Part shown: in pieces, positions 46,042 through 55,312 of the stretch
Numbering within the stretch: position 1 is the first letter of the stretch
Layout of the letters: each line of letters begins with the position of its first letter
Source of the DNA: Paenimyroides ummariense
GTDB lineage: Bacteria; Bacteroidota; Bacteroidia; Flavobacteriales; Flavobacteriaceae
Length of the DNA: 64,000 bases
Reading direction: 5' to 3'
Assembly: GCF_900115115.1 (NCBI RefSeq)
Contig: NZ_FOVI01000013.1
Coordinates: 1 to 64,000, forward strand
Position numbers and translations under genes: made by a program
Notes under the pieces: generated by a model
Databases searched by the model: none
What the model was told of the DNA's origin: nothing
The model's input: only the letters and a program-made list of their open reading frames with translations

Positions 46042-47553
46042 ATGAAAATAAATAAATCTATGAAAATTATAATTTCTGTAGCTGTTTTATTTGCAGCTGC
46101 TTTCTTTGGGGGCAAGTATGCACTGAAAAATACGGGAGTGGTATGGAATATTATGTGGAAGAAGTACCAGTCAGAACTTAGAAAAGAAGAGTCTTATCTT
46201 TTAGTTAAATCAGAATTTAACAGTAACACTGCCATTTTCGATGGAACATTTAACAATTGGAATGATGCTAATATCAATACACATCGTGTAATATATCTGT
46301 CACAAACCGAAAATGGTAAGATTTCAAATGAAGACCTAAACAAAAGGTTGTCAGGTACAGAAAAAATTAAAATAGAAGGAAATTTAAAAACGGATGATGG
46401 AAAAGCGGGTATTTCTAAAGCAGTCGTATATTACGGAAAACATAATTATGAAGTAGTGTTTACGGATCTCCCGTTTTACAACAGTCCAACTGACGCGCTT
46501 TACGAAACAGGAGGTATACTTACTGTAGACCTGACCGTTACAGGAAACAAAATTCTGAAACAAAATTTACTGTCTACCGGAAAAATAATAATTGGCAAAG
46601 AGGCTGTTTTGGAAGTTCAGGATGGAACAACACTGGTAACGGCTCATACCGAGGTTAATGGTACATTAAAAGGTTTTGTAACCGGATATGTATTTATGAA
46701 AGATAATAGCGTGTTCAACGGCAGTCTATTACTAGGGCGTATGAGCGTTTCGGGAAATTCTACCATGATAGGAATGTTTATCGGGGAACAACTTAAAGTA
46801 GATGATAATTCCGAATTATTAATGAAAGAGTTTGGAGGGCTGTTTACTTCTGCAGATCTAGGTAAGAACGTAACACTAAAGTTTCATGATGGAGAGCCAT
46901 TGTTTTTAGGTGTTAATGCAAATGAATGGACAGTGGATGAAGGTGAAAGTACAAGTACAGGACCAAATCTGGCGGGTGAAAACACTACAGGTAACTCGTG
47001 GTATATATCTTACACAAAGACGCCAACCGACATGCTTGGAAGAAAATGGGCAGGTAGCTTGAATGGGAAGGGGGCATTAAGAGCTGGAATTGATGGTCTG
47101 GGGTATGTGAAGAATGAACCGGATCTGAAACTAGAACTTGTAGGTGGCACAGAACATAATTTTGCACTTATGATTATGAACAAGTATCCGATAGTAAATG
47201 TGAAGGGAAATGTGGAAGCATATGTAAATGAAGGAATTGCTTGCCCACCAAATGATGCTCAGGTTATCAAATTATCTAAATTGATCAAAAGAGATGCAAA
47301 AATAAAGACTTTTGATGTGGATTTTAGCTTAAGTGCGCCAAACTATGAATTTCTTTCATCTGAAAAAATTGCAGTACATAAGGTTATGATGCCGTTATTG
47401 AAAAAAGCAGCAAAAGAAGTTTCTGATTTTTCTTGGAAAAGCGCAAAAACGGAAGCTGGTTATGTGTTTTACGGTTATACGGGTGATCAGACCAATCATT
47501 GGACTGGTCCTACAGGCGGAGAAGAATGCATTGTCTATGTAAATAAGAAATAA
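46042..47553 (+). CDS. Unknown membrane-anchored beta-rich protein
   Basis: About 503 residues from ATG 46042; an in-frame TTG at 46012 is less likely. One N-terminal hydrophobic anchor (about 5-22, ISVAVLFAAAFFGG) is followed by a long extracytoplasmic part. Residues about 165-290 show short strand repeats rich in Gly, Asn and Val (VNGTLKGFVTGYVFMKDNS, FNGSLLLGRMSVSGNS), like a beta-helix or bactofilin-type repeat. The C-terminal part is mixed and ends near EECIVYVNKK. No family recognised. Three LytTR-type boxes upstream. Confidence 0.8.
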   Translation: MKINKSMKIIISVAVLFAAAFFGGKYALKNTGVVWNIMWKKYQSELRKEESYLLVKSEFNSNTAIFDGTFNNWNDANINTHRVIYLSQTENGKISNEDLNKRLSGTEKIKIEGNLKTDDGKAGISKAVVYYGKHNYEVVFTDLPFYNSPTDALYETGGILTVDLTVTGNKILKQNLLSTGKIIIGKEAVLEVQDGTTLVTAHTEVNGTLKGFVTGYVFMKDNSVFNGSLLLGRMSVSGNSTMIGMFIGEQLKVDDNSELLMKEFGGLFTSADLGKNVTLKFHDGEPLFLGVNANEWTVDEGESTSTGPNLAGENTTGNSWYISYTKTPTDMLGRKWAGSLNGKGALRAGIDGLGYVKNEPDLKLELVGGTEHNFALMIMNKYPIVNVKGNVEAYVNEGIACPPNDAQVIKLSKLIKRDAKIKTFDVDFSLSAPNYEFLSSEKIAVHKVMMPLLKKAAKEVSDFSWKSAKTEAGYVFYGYTGDQTNHWTGPTGGEECIVYVNKK

Positions 47554-47633
47554 TGATCACATAAAAACATAATTAGAATATTGTGATAAACAGAATAAAA
47601 GAGTAATAAATAGTGTGAAATTGTTTGATTGTT

Positions 47634-47665
47634 AGGTTGGAGTTTTTTAGCTCCAGCCTTTTTTG
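47634..47665 (+). terminator. Intrinsic terminator
   Basis: Arms AGGTTGGAG and CTCCAGCCT (one G-T pair) with a T-rich loop and a T-run after. It lies 80 bases after the beta-rich protein gene. Confidence 0.75.
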
Positions 47666-47851
47666 TTTTCTTAAAATGTAGTACTCATAGAGACTACTAT
47701 GTTTTTTTATTTCAGGTTTTTTTGACCAGTAATACCGAATATTGGGTAAGTAATAATGAACCGTGGAGGGTAGCTTTGAGTAATAGTCGGTACACATTAC
47801 TTTACGAACTAATTTCTAACTAGAGATTTTACTAATTTAAAACGATTAATA

Positions 47852-48232
47852 ATGAGCAAAGTAAAAAAAACTTTTGGCAACGGAGTTGCCGTTATCACAG
47901 GTTCTGGTTCTGGCGTTAGTGAAGGTCTGGCACTCTAACCGTCTTCACTAGGGATGGTGGTAGCAGTAGTAGATAAAATGCTGAGAGGGTTGCGGCAGAT
48001 ATCAACAGTATAGGAGGACGTGCTAAAGCATTTAAGATTGATGTACGAGACGCAGATGCCCTGGTAGTGTTAGCTGAAAAAGTATGCGGTAGTTTAGGCG
48101 AAGTAACCTTACTGATAAATAATGCCGGAATTGAGCAGTTTGGCTATGTTTGGGATGTACCTGTAGCTAACTGACAAAGTCTGGTCGATATAAACATTCC
48201 CGGAATATTTAATGGTGTTAATGCTTGTTTTA
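47852..48232 (+). pseudogene. Truncated short-chain dehydrogenase
   Basis: ATG 47852 opens a Rossmann start, GVAVITGSGSGVSEGLAL (the TGxxxGxG nucleotide motif), followed by a stop. Recognisable SDR sequence continues in shifted frames: VAADINSIGGRAKAFKIDV, LLINNAGIEQFGYVW and NIPGIFNGVNA. The catalytic YxxxK half is missing. Several stops and frameshifts. Confidence 0.8.
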
Positions 48233-48886
48233 CGATAAAAGCTTCATCTTTGTTTAAGCTCCACAAGGGAGTGGAAACCGAATGAAAGTAGGAAGTTAGC
48301 CTATTATTTTCTGAGTACGGTAACTGCAAAAGAAAGTCAAAAGTGAAGCTTATTCCCGAAATTACGGTATCTTTTTCTAAGTGCACAATTTTACGAACCG
48401 ATCCAGGGCTGCTCAATAAAATATCATTTTTTCAACAGTTATATTTTTCTTGATTTATTGACTTCTGAAGCTCGCCTTTATCTATACATAGTAAATAGAA
48501 ATAGCTTGTGTTAAAATTATCCTTGTACTTTTAATTAGCAACGGCTTCTACACCTGTCATCATCGTAAATCCTTCAACATCCGTATACCCTCTACTATGT
48601 ACATGCCTTCTTAATTCTGATATCAATTCTACCTTTAAATCGTTTGATGAGAATGTTCTGTTCATAAATATTTATTTTCATTAATCCGGTAAACTTCGGT
48701 ACTGTAGGAATGTGACTACGGCACTACTCAGATTAATTTCATTTTTTTCTAGAGAATCATCTAGGTAGCATAAGATTTTTTTATAACAGAATTTTAAAAC
48801 AAAACCAGAAACAGCCCTTTTCGAGAATTTCTGGTTTGTCAGTAAAATTACAATTATAATTATAACATCTTTAGTCCATTGATGTA
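48233..48886. other. Remnant-bearing spacer
   Basis: Contains a minus-strand stretch (up to 48416) reading KDTVISGISFTFDFLLQLPY that looks like part of a secreted protein but lacks a proper start or end, the small frame at 48531-48665, and otherwise nothing assignable. Confidence 0.35.
48531..48665 (-). CDS. Very small unknown ORF
   Basis: ATG 48665 to TAA 48531 encodes 44 residues (MNRTFSSNDLKVELISELRR and on), charged N-terminal helix, ending EAVAN. Coding-like composition but no recognised family; may be a genuine small protein or a remnant. Confidence 0.35.
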   Translation of the reverse strand: MNRTFSSNDLKVELISELRRHVHSRGYTDVEGFTMMTGVEAVAN

Positions 48887-49657
48887 TTATTCCCGATAGC
48901 CTGCACCTCCGTTAATAGACCACACCTGACCGGTTATCCATTCTGCTTCATCCGATAGTAAAAATGCAATAGTATTTGCAAGGTCTTCTGGCTTGCCTAA
49001 TCTGTTAAGCGGTGTTCCTGCTAAAATCTGTGCCTGAAAATCTTCAGATAGTTTTGATAGTCCGGTTTCAGTCAGCACAGCACCAGGGCTTACGCAGTTA
49101 CATCTCACATCATCTTTACCGTATGTTGATGCTATGTGTCTTGTAAGGGTATTAACACCTGCCTTTGAAGCAGCATATGCCGGACGAACTTTTTCTCCAA
49201 TATGAAATGCTGCACTTGTTGTATTTACGATATATCCTCCACCAGCATTTTTAAGATGTGGTAAACCATACTTTATTACCAGCGCGTATCCGATTAGGTT
49301 TGTATTAAGTGTTTTTTCCCATATCGGCAACTGCATTTCCAGAACTTCAATGTCATTTCCTGCCGTAGCATCCGATACGTCTGCACCTATGTTTGCGATG
49401 CCGTCTAATCCTCCAAGTTTTTCAATTGTAAAATCAATCAACGAACGGATGCTGGTTTCGTCAGCAAGATCGAACTTGAATGCATAAGCTTTACCACCAT
49501 TATCCTCAATAGATCTGACAACAGATTCTGCACCCTCTATGTTTATATCTCCAATTACAACAGCTACACCTTCTGATGCTAATCTCTTGGCTGTCGCAGC
49601 TCCAATACCTGTTGCCCCTCCGGCAATAAGAATTCTCTTATCTTTTAAACCTCTCAT
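48887..49657 (-). CDS. SDR-family NAD(P)-dependent oxidoreductase
   Basis: 256 residues, classical SDR: nucleotide-binding GGATGIG at 13-19, the NAG-like position is NIGAD (89-93), catalytic Ser148, and YAASK at 161-165. C-terminal LLSDEAEWITGQVWSINGGAG is typical. The Asn-Ala-Gly motif is replaced by Asn-Ile-Gly, a mild deviation. Substrate unknown. It faces the MscS gene divergently across about 500 bases. Confidence 0.93.
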   Translation of the reverse strand: MRGLKDKRILIAGGATGIGAATAKRLASEGVAVVIGDINIEGAESVVRSIEDNGGKAYAFKFDLADETSIRSLIDFTIEKLGGLDGIANIGADVSDATAGNDIEVLEMQLPIWEKTLNTNLIGYALVIKYGLPHLKNAGGGYIVNTTSAAFHIGEKVRPAYAASKAGVNTLTRHIASTYGKDDVRCNCVSPGAVLTETGLSKLSEDFQAQILAGTPLNRLGKPEDLANTIAFLLSDEAEWITGQVWSINGGAGYRE

Positions 49658-49901
49658 ATTATATAAATTTTGTTTAGAATTAAACCTAAGTTACATACTT
49701 TAAACATGAATTAAATACAAATCTATACGAAGCTGTTGTTGTGCTATACCAATACACGATGTTTTCCGATAAAATTTTTGTCTTAATAGAAATTGCTGGA
49801 ATTATTAAAGTTACTTATTGTCTGCTTGCTTGCTGTCTGAAAAATCAGCTAAATTATATACCATTGATGAAGAAGTATCAATCAAACTACAGGGAAATGT
49901 T

Positions 49902-49965
49902 GGTATAGTAAAAAGAACCGTTAGTATAGTTTTTAATTCCGGCTATCTTATATATTTTAATTTAG
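49902..49965 (+). promoter_or_regulatory. LytTR-type direct-repeat promoter, site D (mechanosensitive channel)
   Basis: Boxes GGTATAGT (49902-49909) and AGTATAGT (49923-49930), 21 bp apart, then a 27-nt gap and TAATTTAG (49958-49965), one base from TAnnTTTG. The downstream gene starts at 50153, leaving an unusually long leader of about 180 nt. Confidence 0.7.
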
Positions 49966-50152
49966 CTGGTTGCTTTTAATGTCGTTTTGAGGATTAAAAA
50001 GCTTTCTGAAGTTAGGGCATATTTTAGGTAAAAATAAAACGGATATTTTAACGCTTAATCGAACAAATGAAGTTTTTTGAAGACCAGACTAAAATGTTGT
50101 AAAATCCTAATCAATATTATAAAATAATTATCAATTTTAAATTCAGTTATAT

Positions 50153-52489
50153 ATGAAATTTAATAAAAGAAGCATCATTAAATTTCTACTTTTACTTGGA
50201 GTAACATATTTACAGTTAAGTATGTGTGCATCTGCCCAAGTAAAAGGTAAGAAGCCTTCTCATAACGTAAGCCTTTTTTCCCAACGCGATACTACCGATG
50301 TCAAGAACAAAGATTATGTAGAACATATAGAAAAGGCATTTCTTGAAATAAGTGAAATACAGGAAAAAATTTCAGTACCCGTTAATCGGCAGAATGCTAT
50401 TAATATACTGAAGACTGAGGAGTTGATAAACATCATCAATGCTTCCATAAAATTGCACTCTCAAATTAATGCAAGAGACCTTCAGTTATACCTTAAATTA
50501 TTAAACAATTCCGAACGGGAACAGAACAGACTTAAGACTGACAATTTTAAACTTGACACCATCTTCAAATCCGCTCGTAAATCATTGTACGATATTTCCG
50601 CCGATCCTGTTCTTGCAGAAATTGCTAGTGTTATGAGTATTCAAGATAGGGAAAAACTTAATTCTTTAAGTGGAAGGTGGGCTTCTTTAGACAGTATTAT
50701 AGCCGAGAGAATATCTCTTATTGATCAGCAGGGGATACAGCTGTCTACCATAAATATACAGCTTAAAGACTTGCAAAAACAAACAAGGGATCTCTTGTTT
50801 GAGAGCAATATTGCAACATTTAAAAAAACAAATGCAAAACCTAATAACTCAAGTGGCAGTGGTGGAGTGATTACACAGTCACAAATAAATGCCAAAATTG
50901 TTGGTATGTACATGCAGGATAACTTATTTCTTTTCGTGTTTTTACCAATATTATTGGTTTCAATCGTATACTATTGGACTAACCGTAAAGTTAGGTTCGT
51001 GAAAGATAAGGTTACTGACACTTATTTGTCTTCGGTTTTCAGCGAAGGCATATTTATGCGTCCCTTTACTCATATTACGTTTATGGTGCTAAATTTAGTG
51101 CCTCTGTTAGATCTTAACACTCCATCTTTTTACCAATTCTTAATACAGTCATTGTCAGTATTTATGTTTGTAAAAATGCTTGACAAACAAGAAAGAAAAA
51201 AATATGGGAAGTTTTATCTTGGTTTTTTTGCGTTGTACATTGTGATATTATTTCTTAACGCACAAAATTTTACTGTTGTTCATAAGGTTGTTCTTACAAT
51301 TGTTAGTATCTCCACGGCAGTAATTGCAGTTATACTGATGTCCAAGGGTATAATAAAAAATAACGTGCAGAAGACATATGGAATAATTTCATTATTGATT
51401 ATATTAACAACTTTACTCTCTCTGTTCTGTCTTTTCACTAATCGTGTCTTGGTGAGTTATAATTTAATTTATGCTTCTATTGTCTGTGTATTGCAATTAA
51501 TTTGTTTATTTAAAGTTAAAGATATTATATTGGATCTTTTGAAATTGCAAATGTTGCAAAGGAGGTTAAAGCTCGCAATTGATAATACTGTTAATACATC
51601 CAATATGGTCTCTAATCTTTCAAAACCACTAAATATATCTGTGTACATTTTTTGCTCTATAAGTTTTATAAGTAATTTGAATCTGTATGTTGCGCTGGAA
51701 TCTCTAATAGATGCCATAATGGATCTTCCTATTAATATCGGCAGTATCCACATCACTGCAGGGAGTATTATTTATTTTATTATCATCGTATTTATAGCTC
51801 ATTTTATCAGAAAACACATCGGGTATGTGTTCGGGAATGTGGGTATTGAAGAGGAAGACGAAAAGTTTGAACAGTCAAGTTTAGTTATTACAAGACTGCT
51901 TATAATATGTTTGGGCTATATTATAGCAGTGGCTGCTTCCGGGCTGCCTGTTGACAAAATAACAGTGGTTCTTGGTGCGCTTAGTGTTGGTGTAGGTATG
52001 GGATTCCAAAACATCGTTAATAATTTCGTGTCGGGACTTATCTTACTCTTTGAACGACCTTTAAAGATTGGGGATAATGTGCAGATCAACGGAAAATCGG
52101 GGAGGGTGAAGGAGATGGGTGTAAGAACAAGTACACTGCAAACCGATGAAGGTGCCGAAGTAATTATTCCAAATGGGACAATTCTCTCTCAGGATATTAT
52201 AAACTGGTCTTATAAAAACAATAAACGTAGAGTTGAACTTTCATATTCTATAAAAAGTTCTAAAAATGCTGTTCAACTCGAAGCATTTATTGTCAATTGT
52301 TTAGTCCAAATTGAAGATGTACTGTCTTTCCCAAAACCGACAGTGTTATTTGATACTGTTTCGGAAGAAGATTTTAAGATTAGAATACAGTTTTGGTTTA
52401 AAGATTCTGGCAATTTCGAAAAAGTGATGAGTAATACTAAAAGCTTTCTTTATACCGAACTAAAACAGAATGAGATGTTCGTTCAATAA
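50153..52489 (+). CDS. MscS-family mechanosensitive ion channel (large, MscK-like)
   Basis: 778 residues: signal peptide (ending CASAQ), a long periplasmic helical domain (about 35-260), multiple transmembrane helices (about 265-590), and the MscS core with VLGALSVGVGMGFQNIVNNF (TM3, about 606-625), FERPLKIGDNVQI and VIIPNGTILSQDIINWS. The C-terminal vestibule domain is present. It releases solutes on hypo-osmotic shock. Its promoter carries LytTR-type boxes. Confidence 0.93.
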   Translation: MKFNKRSIIKFLLLLGVTYLQLSMCASAQVKGKKPSHNVSLFSQRDTTDVKNKDYVEHIEKAFLEISEIQEKISVPVNRQNAINILKTEELINIINASIKLHSQINARDLQLYLKLLNNSEREQNRLKTDNFKLDTIFKSARKSLYDISADPVLAEIASVMSIQDREKLNSLSGRWASLDSIIAERISLIDQQGIQLSTINIQLKDLQKQTRDLLFESNIATFKKTNAKPNNSSGSGGVITQSQINAKIVGMYMQDNLFLFVFLPILLVSIVYYWTNRKVRFVKDKVTDTYLSSVFSEGIFMRPFTHITFMVLNLVPLLDLNTPSFYQFLIQSLSVFMFVKMLDKQERKKYGKFYLGFFALYIVILFLNAQNFTVVHKVVLTIVSISTAVIAVILMSKGIIKNNVQKTYGIISLLIILTTLLSLFCLFTNRVLVSYNLIYASIVCVLQLICLFKVKDIILDLLKLQMLQRRLKLAIDNTVNTSNMVSNLSKPLNISVYIFCSISFISNLNLYVALESLIDAIMDLPINIGSIHITAGSIIYFIIIVFIAHFIRKHIGYVFGNVGIEEEDEKFEQSSLVITRLLIICLGYIIAVAASGLPVDKITVVLGALSVGVGMGFQNIVNNFVSGLILLFERPLKIGDNVQINGKSGRVKEMGVRTSTLQTDEGAEVIIPNGTILSQDIINWSYKNNKRRVELSYSIKSSKNAVQLEAFIVNCLVQIEDVLSFPKPTVLFDTVSEEDFKIRIQFWFKDSGNFEKVMSNTKSFLYTELKQNEMFVQ

Positions 52490-52613
52490 TTCTAGTGAAA
52501 CCTCGTATCGTTAAAATTGCGTAGTTAATACTAAAAATTAAATGTTTTGACAATTGGAAGGTGTTGTAATTTGATTTGTACTTTGTTTCTAACATGCTCA
52601 TTTAGCTTTCCGA

Positions 52614-53155
52614 TCAGATCTGTTGCCGGAAAAATCTTTGTTTGCTGTGATACATACCTAAACTGTCATAGTAAATCGTAATAAAATCAAACGGTAACAT
52701 ATTGTCTTTGTAGGCACTTGTTACTCGGCCGTTATGATAATTAATATGGTCTAACATTATGTTGTTCTTCCACGTTTCTTTTCTAATCAGAGTTCCTTGA
52801 ACGTCATAGAAAAAGAGAAGTTAGTGAGTTAATATAAAATGGCTAAAATCGTTGATTGCTATTTTGAATACTTTACCATTTATATATAAATTCGTCTAAA
52901 TGACTAAGGTCAATAACCTCACCTGCTTCCGGCATCTTACCTGTAATGTTTTTAGTAAGCTGTTGGTGATTGCTGTCGTAAGTAAATTCAGCTGTTGCGA
53001 AATTTGTTGAATCGTAGTATCTGGAAACAGTCTCCACGAGAAAATCTTCAAATACGCATTGTGAGTTGCATTTATACTGTAAAAAATTTAATAAAAACGG
53101 TTATTGCTACTAGACGTAAACTTTTTAATGCAGATAAATTAGTATAAGTTATCAT
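52614..53155 (-). pseudogene. Decayed secreted protein
   Basis: ATG 53155 opens a hydrophobic signal-like segment, then frameshifts into KCNSQCVFEDFLVETVSRYY, followed by SNHQQLTKNITGKMPEAGEV, LIRKETWKNNIMLDHINYHNG and FITIYYDSLGMYHSKQRFF, with at least two more breaks. Unknown family. Confidence 0.6.
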
Positions 53156-53503
53156 AATCTTTGTTTCTTTTTGGATTAGTGGAGTTCTCCATTTGTTGTG
53201 TTAATTTTTCATAAATGTATGAAAATACTGTTTTTAATGAGTTTCTTTTTATAAGATAATTCCACCATCTTATTTTGCTATGCAAAATACTTGAAACAAT
53301 ATATGAGCGTTGTTCTCACACAGTATAGATGTCTGGTTAGCAATATCAAATTATATTGTAACAATTGATATTTTTTTGCCTATACATTTCTAGTTTTATA
53401 TTGACTAAAGATTTTCTTTTACAGAGATTAATTTCCTACTGTGACAGAGTCTATAAGGGAATAGTTAAATCAACAATATACTCTTGCGAGTTACTGGTGA
53501 TTT
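53156..53503. other. Gene-poor spacer
   Basis: Nothing I can assign. One isolated AGTATAGA (53322-53329) has no partner box 21 bp away. A short frame at 53365-53589 overlaps the decayed kinase antisense and is not supported. Confidence 0.4.
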
Positions 53504-54529
53504 TTAACTGCGTCTTTTTATGTTCGCTAAACCCAAACCATTGCTTTTGTTTTTTGAATGATGTTGGTTTTTTTCGGTTTTTGAATTGATACACACAAAA
53601 TGCAGCTACGTGTCTTTAATATCGATACTTATCTTCAAAAATGTTTGATCACCATTAGGGGCTATACTATGCCTTACGGTATTTTGTTTAAAAACGGTAA
53701 ACAAACCGGGCGAAATAAAAGTATAATTCAAAGTGTTTTTAGCGATATAATTTTCAATTTCAATCTTAAAACTATCTTTTCGGATTTTTTCTAGATTTAA
53801 AAAGTTCGAAATAAATTAAATTTCTGATGCTAAAGTATTTTTCTCGCCACTGTTTTCGTACAACTGATATCTTAAAAATTCTGACAGACGAATGATCACG
53901 GAATTTGCCATTTCTGGATTTGTTCGAATCAATGCTTTAACATTATTCAACATATTAAACAGAAAATGCTGACATACCTAAATTAACTCGTTTAAATTCC
54001 ATCTCAAACGTTATGTTGTTTAGTTCGGTAATACGCTCATTATCTTTAAGCCAGCGCTGCAATAATTTTATGGGTGTTGAAAGCGAAATTAAAGATGCAC
54101 AAACAACTATCACTCCGTAAAAATCAGATCTTATATTAATTTCCTTATGCATTAATGGGTGTGCCTCGGCGTAATCTTGATGTAAATGCAGATTGAAATA
54201 GTTTTCATGATAAAAAATTAAAATCTGAACACCTGAAACAGCCATCAAAATTAAAAAAACCGCTTATCCTAAATATTTAGATCTAAACAAAAACAAGGCA
54301 CCAGCACATGCATATTTACATAAAACATAAGTACAAAAATTATGTAAACGGTTGCTGCAGCGTAATATCCGTAAGGAGTTCCGAACGATTCTACAAAACT
54401 TCCCCCATAAAGCATCAATAAAAAACCGTTGGAACAGCACCTGACGTTTAATACGGTAACATTTTTGTATAAAAAAAGCCAGTACTTTATTATCGTTGGT
54501 ATTCTGGCATTCTGGCATTCTGGAATCAT
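53504..54529 (-). pseudogene. Degraded LytS-type sensor histidine kinase
   Basis: From ATG 54529, pieces in shifted frames match the intact kinase at 36038: MLYGGSFVESFG and VLMFYVNMHVLVPCF (membrane part), HFLFNMLNNVKALIR, RLSEFLRYQLYENSGEKN and LEKIRKDSFKIEIENY (dimerisation domain), and VRHSIAPNGDQTFLKIS with NGLGLANIKRRS (ATPase domain). Several stops and frameshifts. No response-regulator gene adjoins it. Confidence 0.87.
54500..54523. repeat. Triplicated 8-bp repeat in decayed kinase
   Basis: Three consecutive copies of ATTCTGGC (last one ending in A) within the first codons of the degraded kinase. An 8-bp unit shifts the frame when copy number changes. Confidence 0.7.
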
Positions 54530-54550
54530 TTATACGAACAAAATTAAGTG

Positions 54551-54614
54551 TAAACTTAAGGTTTGAACTATTACCAACTTCTTATATTATACAAACTTCC
54601 CAATTTACTATATA
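54551..54614 (-). promoter_or_regulatory. LytTR-type direct-repeat promoter, site E (degraded kinase)
   Basis: On the minus strand: TATATAGT (54614-54607) and TGTATAAT (54593-54586), 21 bp apart, then a 27-nt gap and TAAGTTTA (54558-54551), one base from TAnnTTTG. The decayed kinase starts at 54529. Confidence 0.65.
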
Positions 54615-55084
54615 AAACCACTTACATTTATGTTTGGTATAAAAAAAACGGAGGTTAATCTAAAAAATCAATTTTGCGTGCTGGTATTTAATTTCTTTGC
54701 AACTGATAGTTATAAAAATGGTTCATTCAGTACAGCTGGTACTCAGAAATTTTAAGAAAGAATTGATGAGGATTTAGCCAAATATCCTGAAGTATGAAGT
54801 CATAACAACCGGTATGTTCTTTTGTGATTTAGAGAGGCTGAAAATAGAGTCTTTTAACCTTTAGTTGAATATTCCATTTTGTCTGTATGCTTTAGGTCGC
54901 AAACAAATATATACGATTTTTGGTTTGTTTTGGTTGAGAAACTACCAATACGCCTCTTAAAAAGTAGATGTTTTTACAGATAATAACCATTTTACAGAAT
55001 GTTTGTGAAATTTTCTATTAAGCTATTTTGGATGAACCTTCATCAGTTAAAATAATCACTGCTTTAAATTTAAGACGATTGATC
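54615..55084. other. Gene-poor spacer
   Basis: AT-rich, stops in all frames, no convincing repeat or hairpin. Possibly remains of an old gene but nothing recognisable. Confidence 0.4.
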
Positions 55085-55297
55085 ATGATAAAGATTTTTA
55101 AAACAAACGTTACACATGCCACAGACGGAAACCACTTGTTGGAAAATGTTCTGCAGCAGAAATATCCGCATTTTAAAATTAATTTTGATTTGGAAGATTG
55201 TGATAATATCTTAAGAATTGACGGTGCCGATTTTGATTCAAACGAATTACTTGCTTTAATGGATACCAACGGTTTTTTGTGCGAAGAATTACATTAA
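55085..55297 (+). CDS. Small HMA-like domain protein without metal-binding cysteines
   Basis: 70 residues from ATG 55085. The pattern MIKIFKTNVTHATDGNHLLENVL, FKINFDLEDCDNILRI and LLALMDTNGFLCEEL has a ferredoxin-like heavy-metal-associated-domain layout, but the CxxC metal site is absent. It lies 15 bases before the cyclase gene, so the two are probably co-transcribed. Confidence 0.7.
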   Translation: MIKIFKTNVTHATDGNHLLENVLQQKYPHFKINFDLEDCDNILRIDGADFDSNELLALMDTNGFLCEELH

Positions 55298-55312
55298 CAT
55301 AAAAACACACCC

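Noticed and set aside
47573-47823. Overlapping frames on both strands after the beta-rich protein
   Set aside because: They include the terminator hairpin at 47634-47665 and have no similarity.
48144-48416. 90-residue minus-strand frame
   Set aside because: Its last part is antisense to the SDR remnant. Only the 48233-48416 portion looks like possible old coding sequence, noted in the spacer entry.
48698-48726. GGTACTGT and CGGCACTA 21 bp apart
   Set aside because: Spacing fits the LytTR-type layout but both boxes differ from RGTATAGT in several positions and no -7 box follows.
53365-53794. Plus-strand frames at 53365-53589 and 53600-53794
   Set aside because: Antisense to the degraded sensor kinase or in its flank, no similarity.
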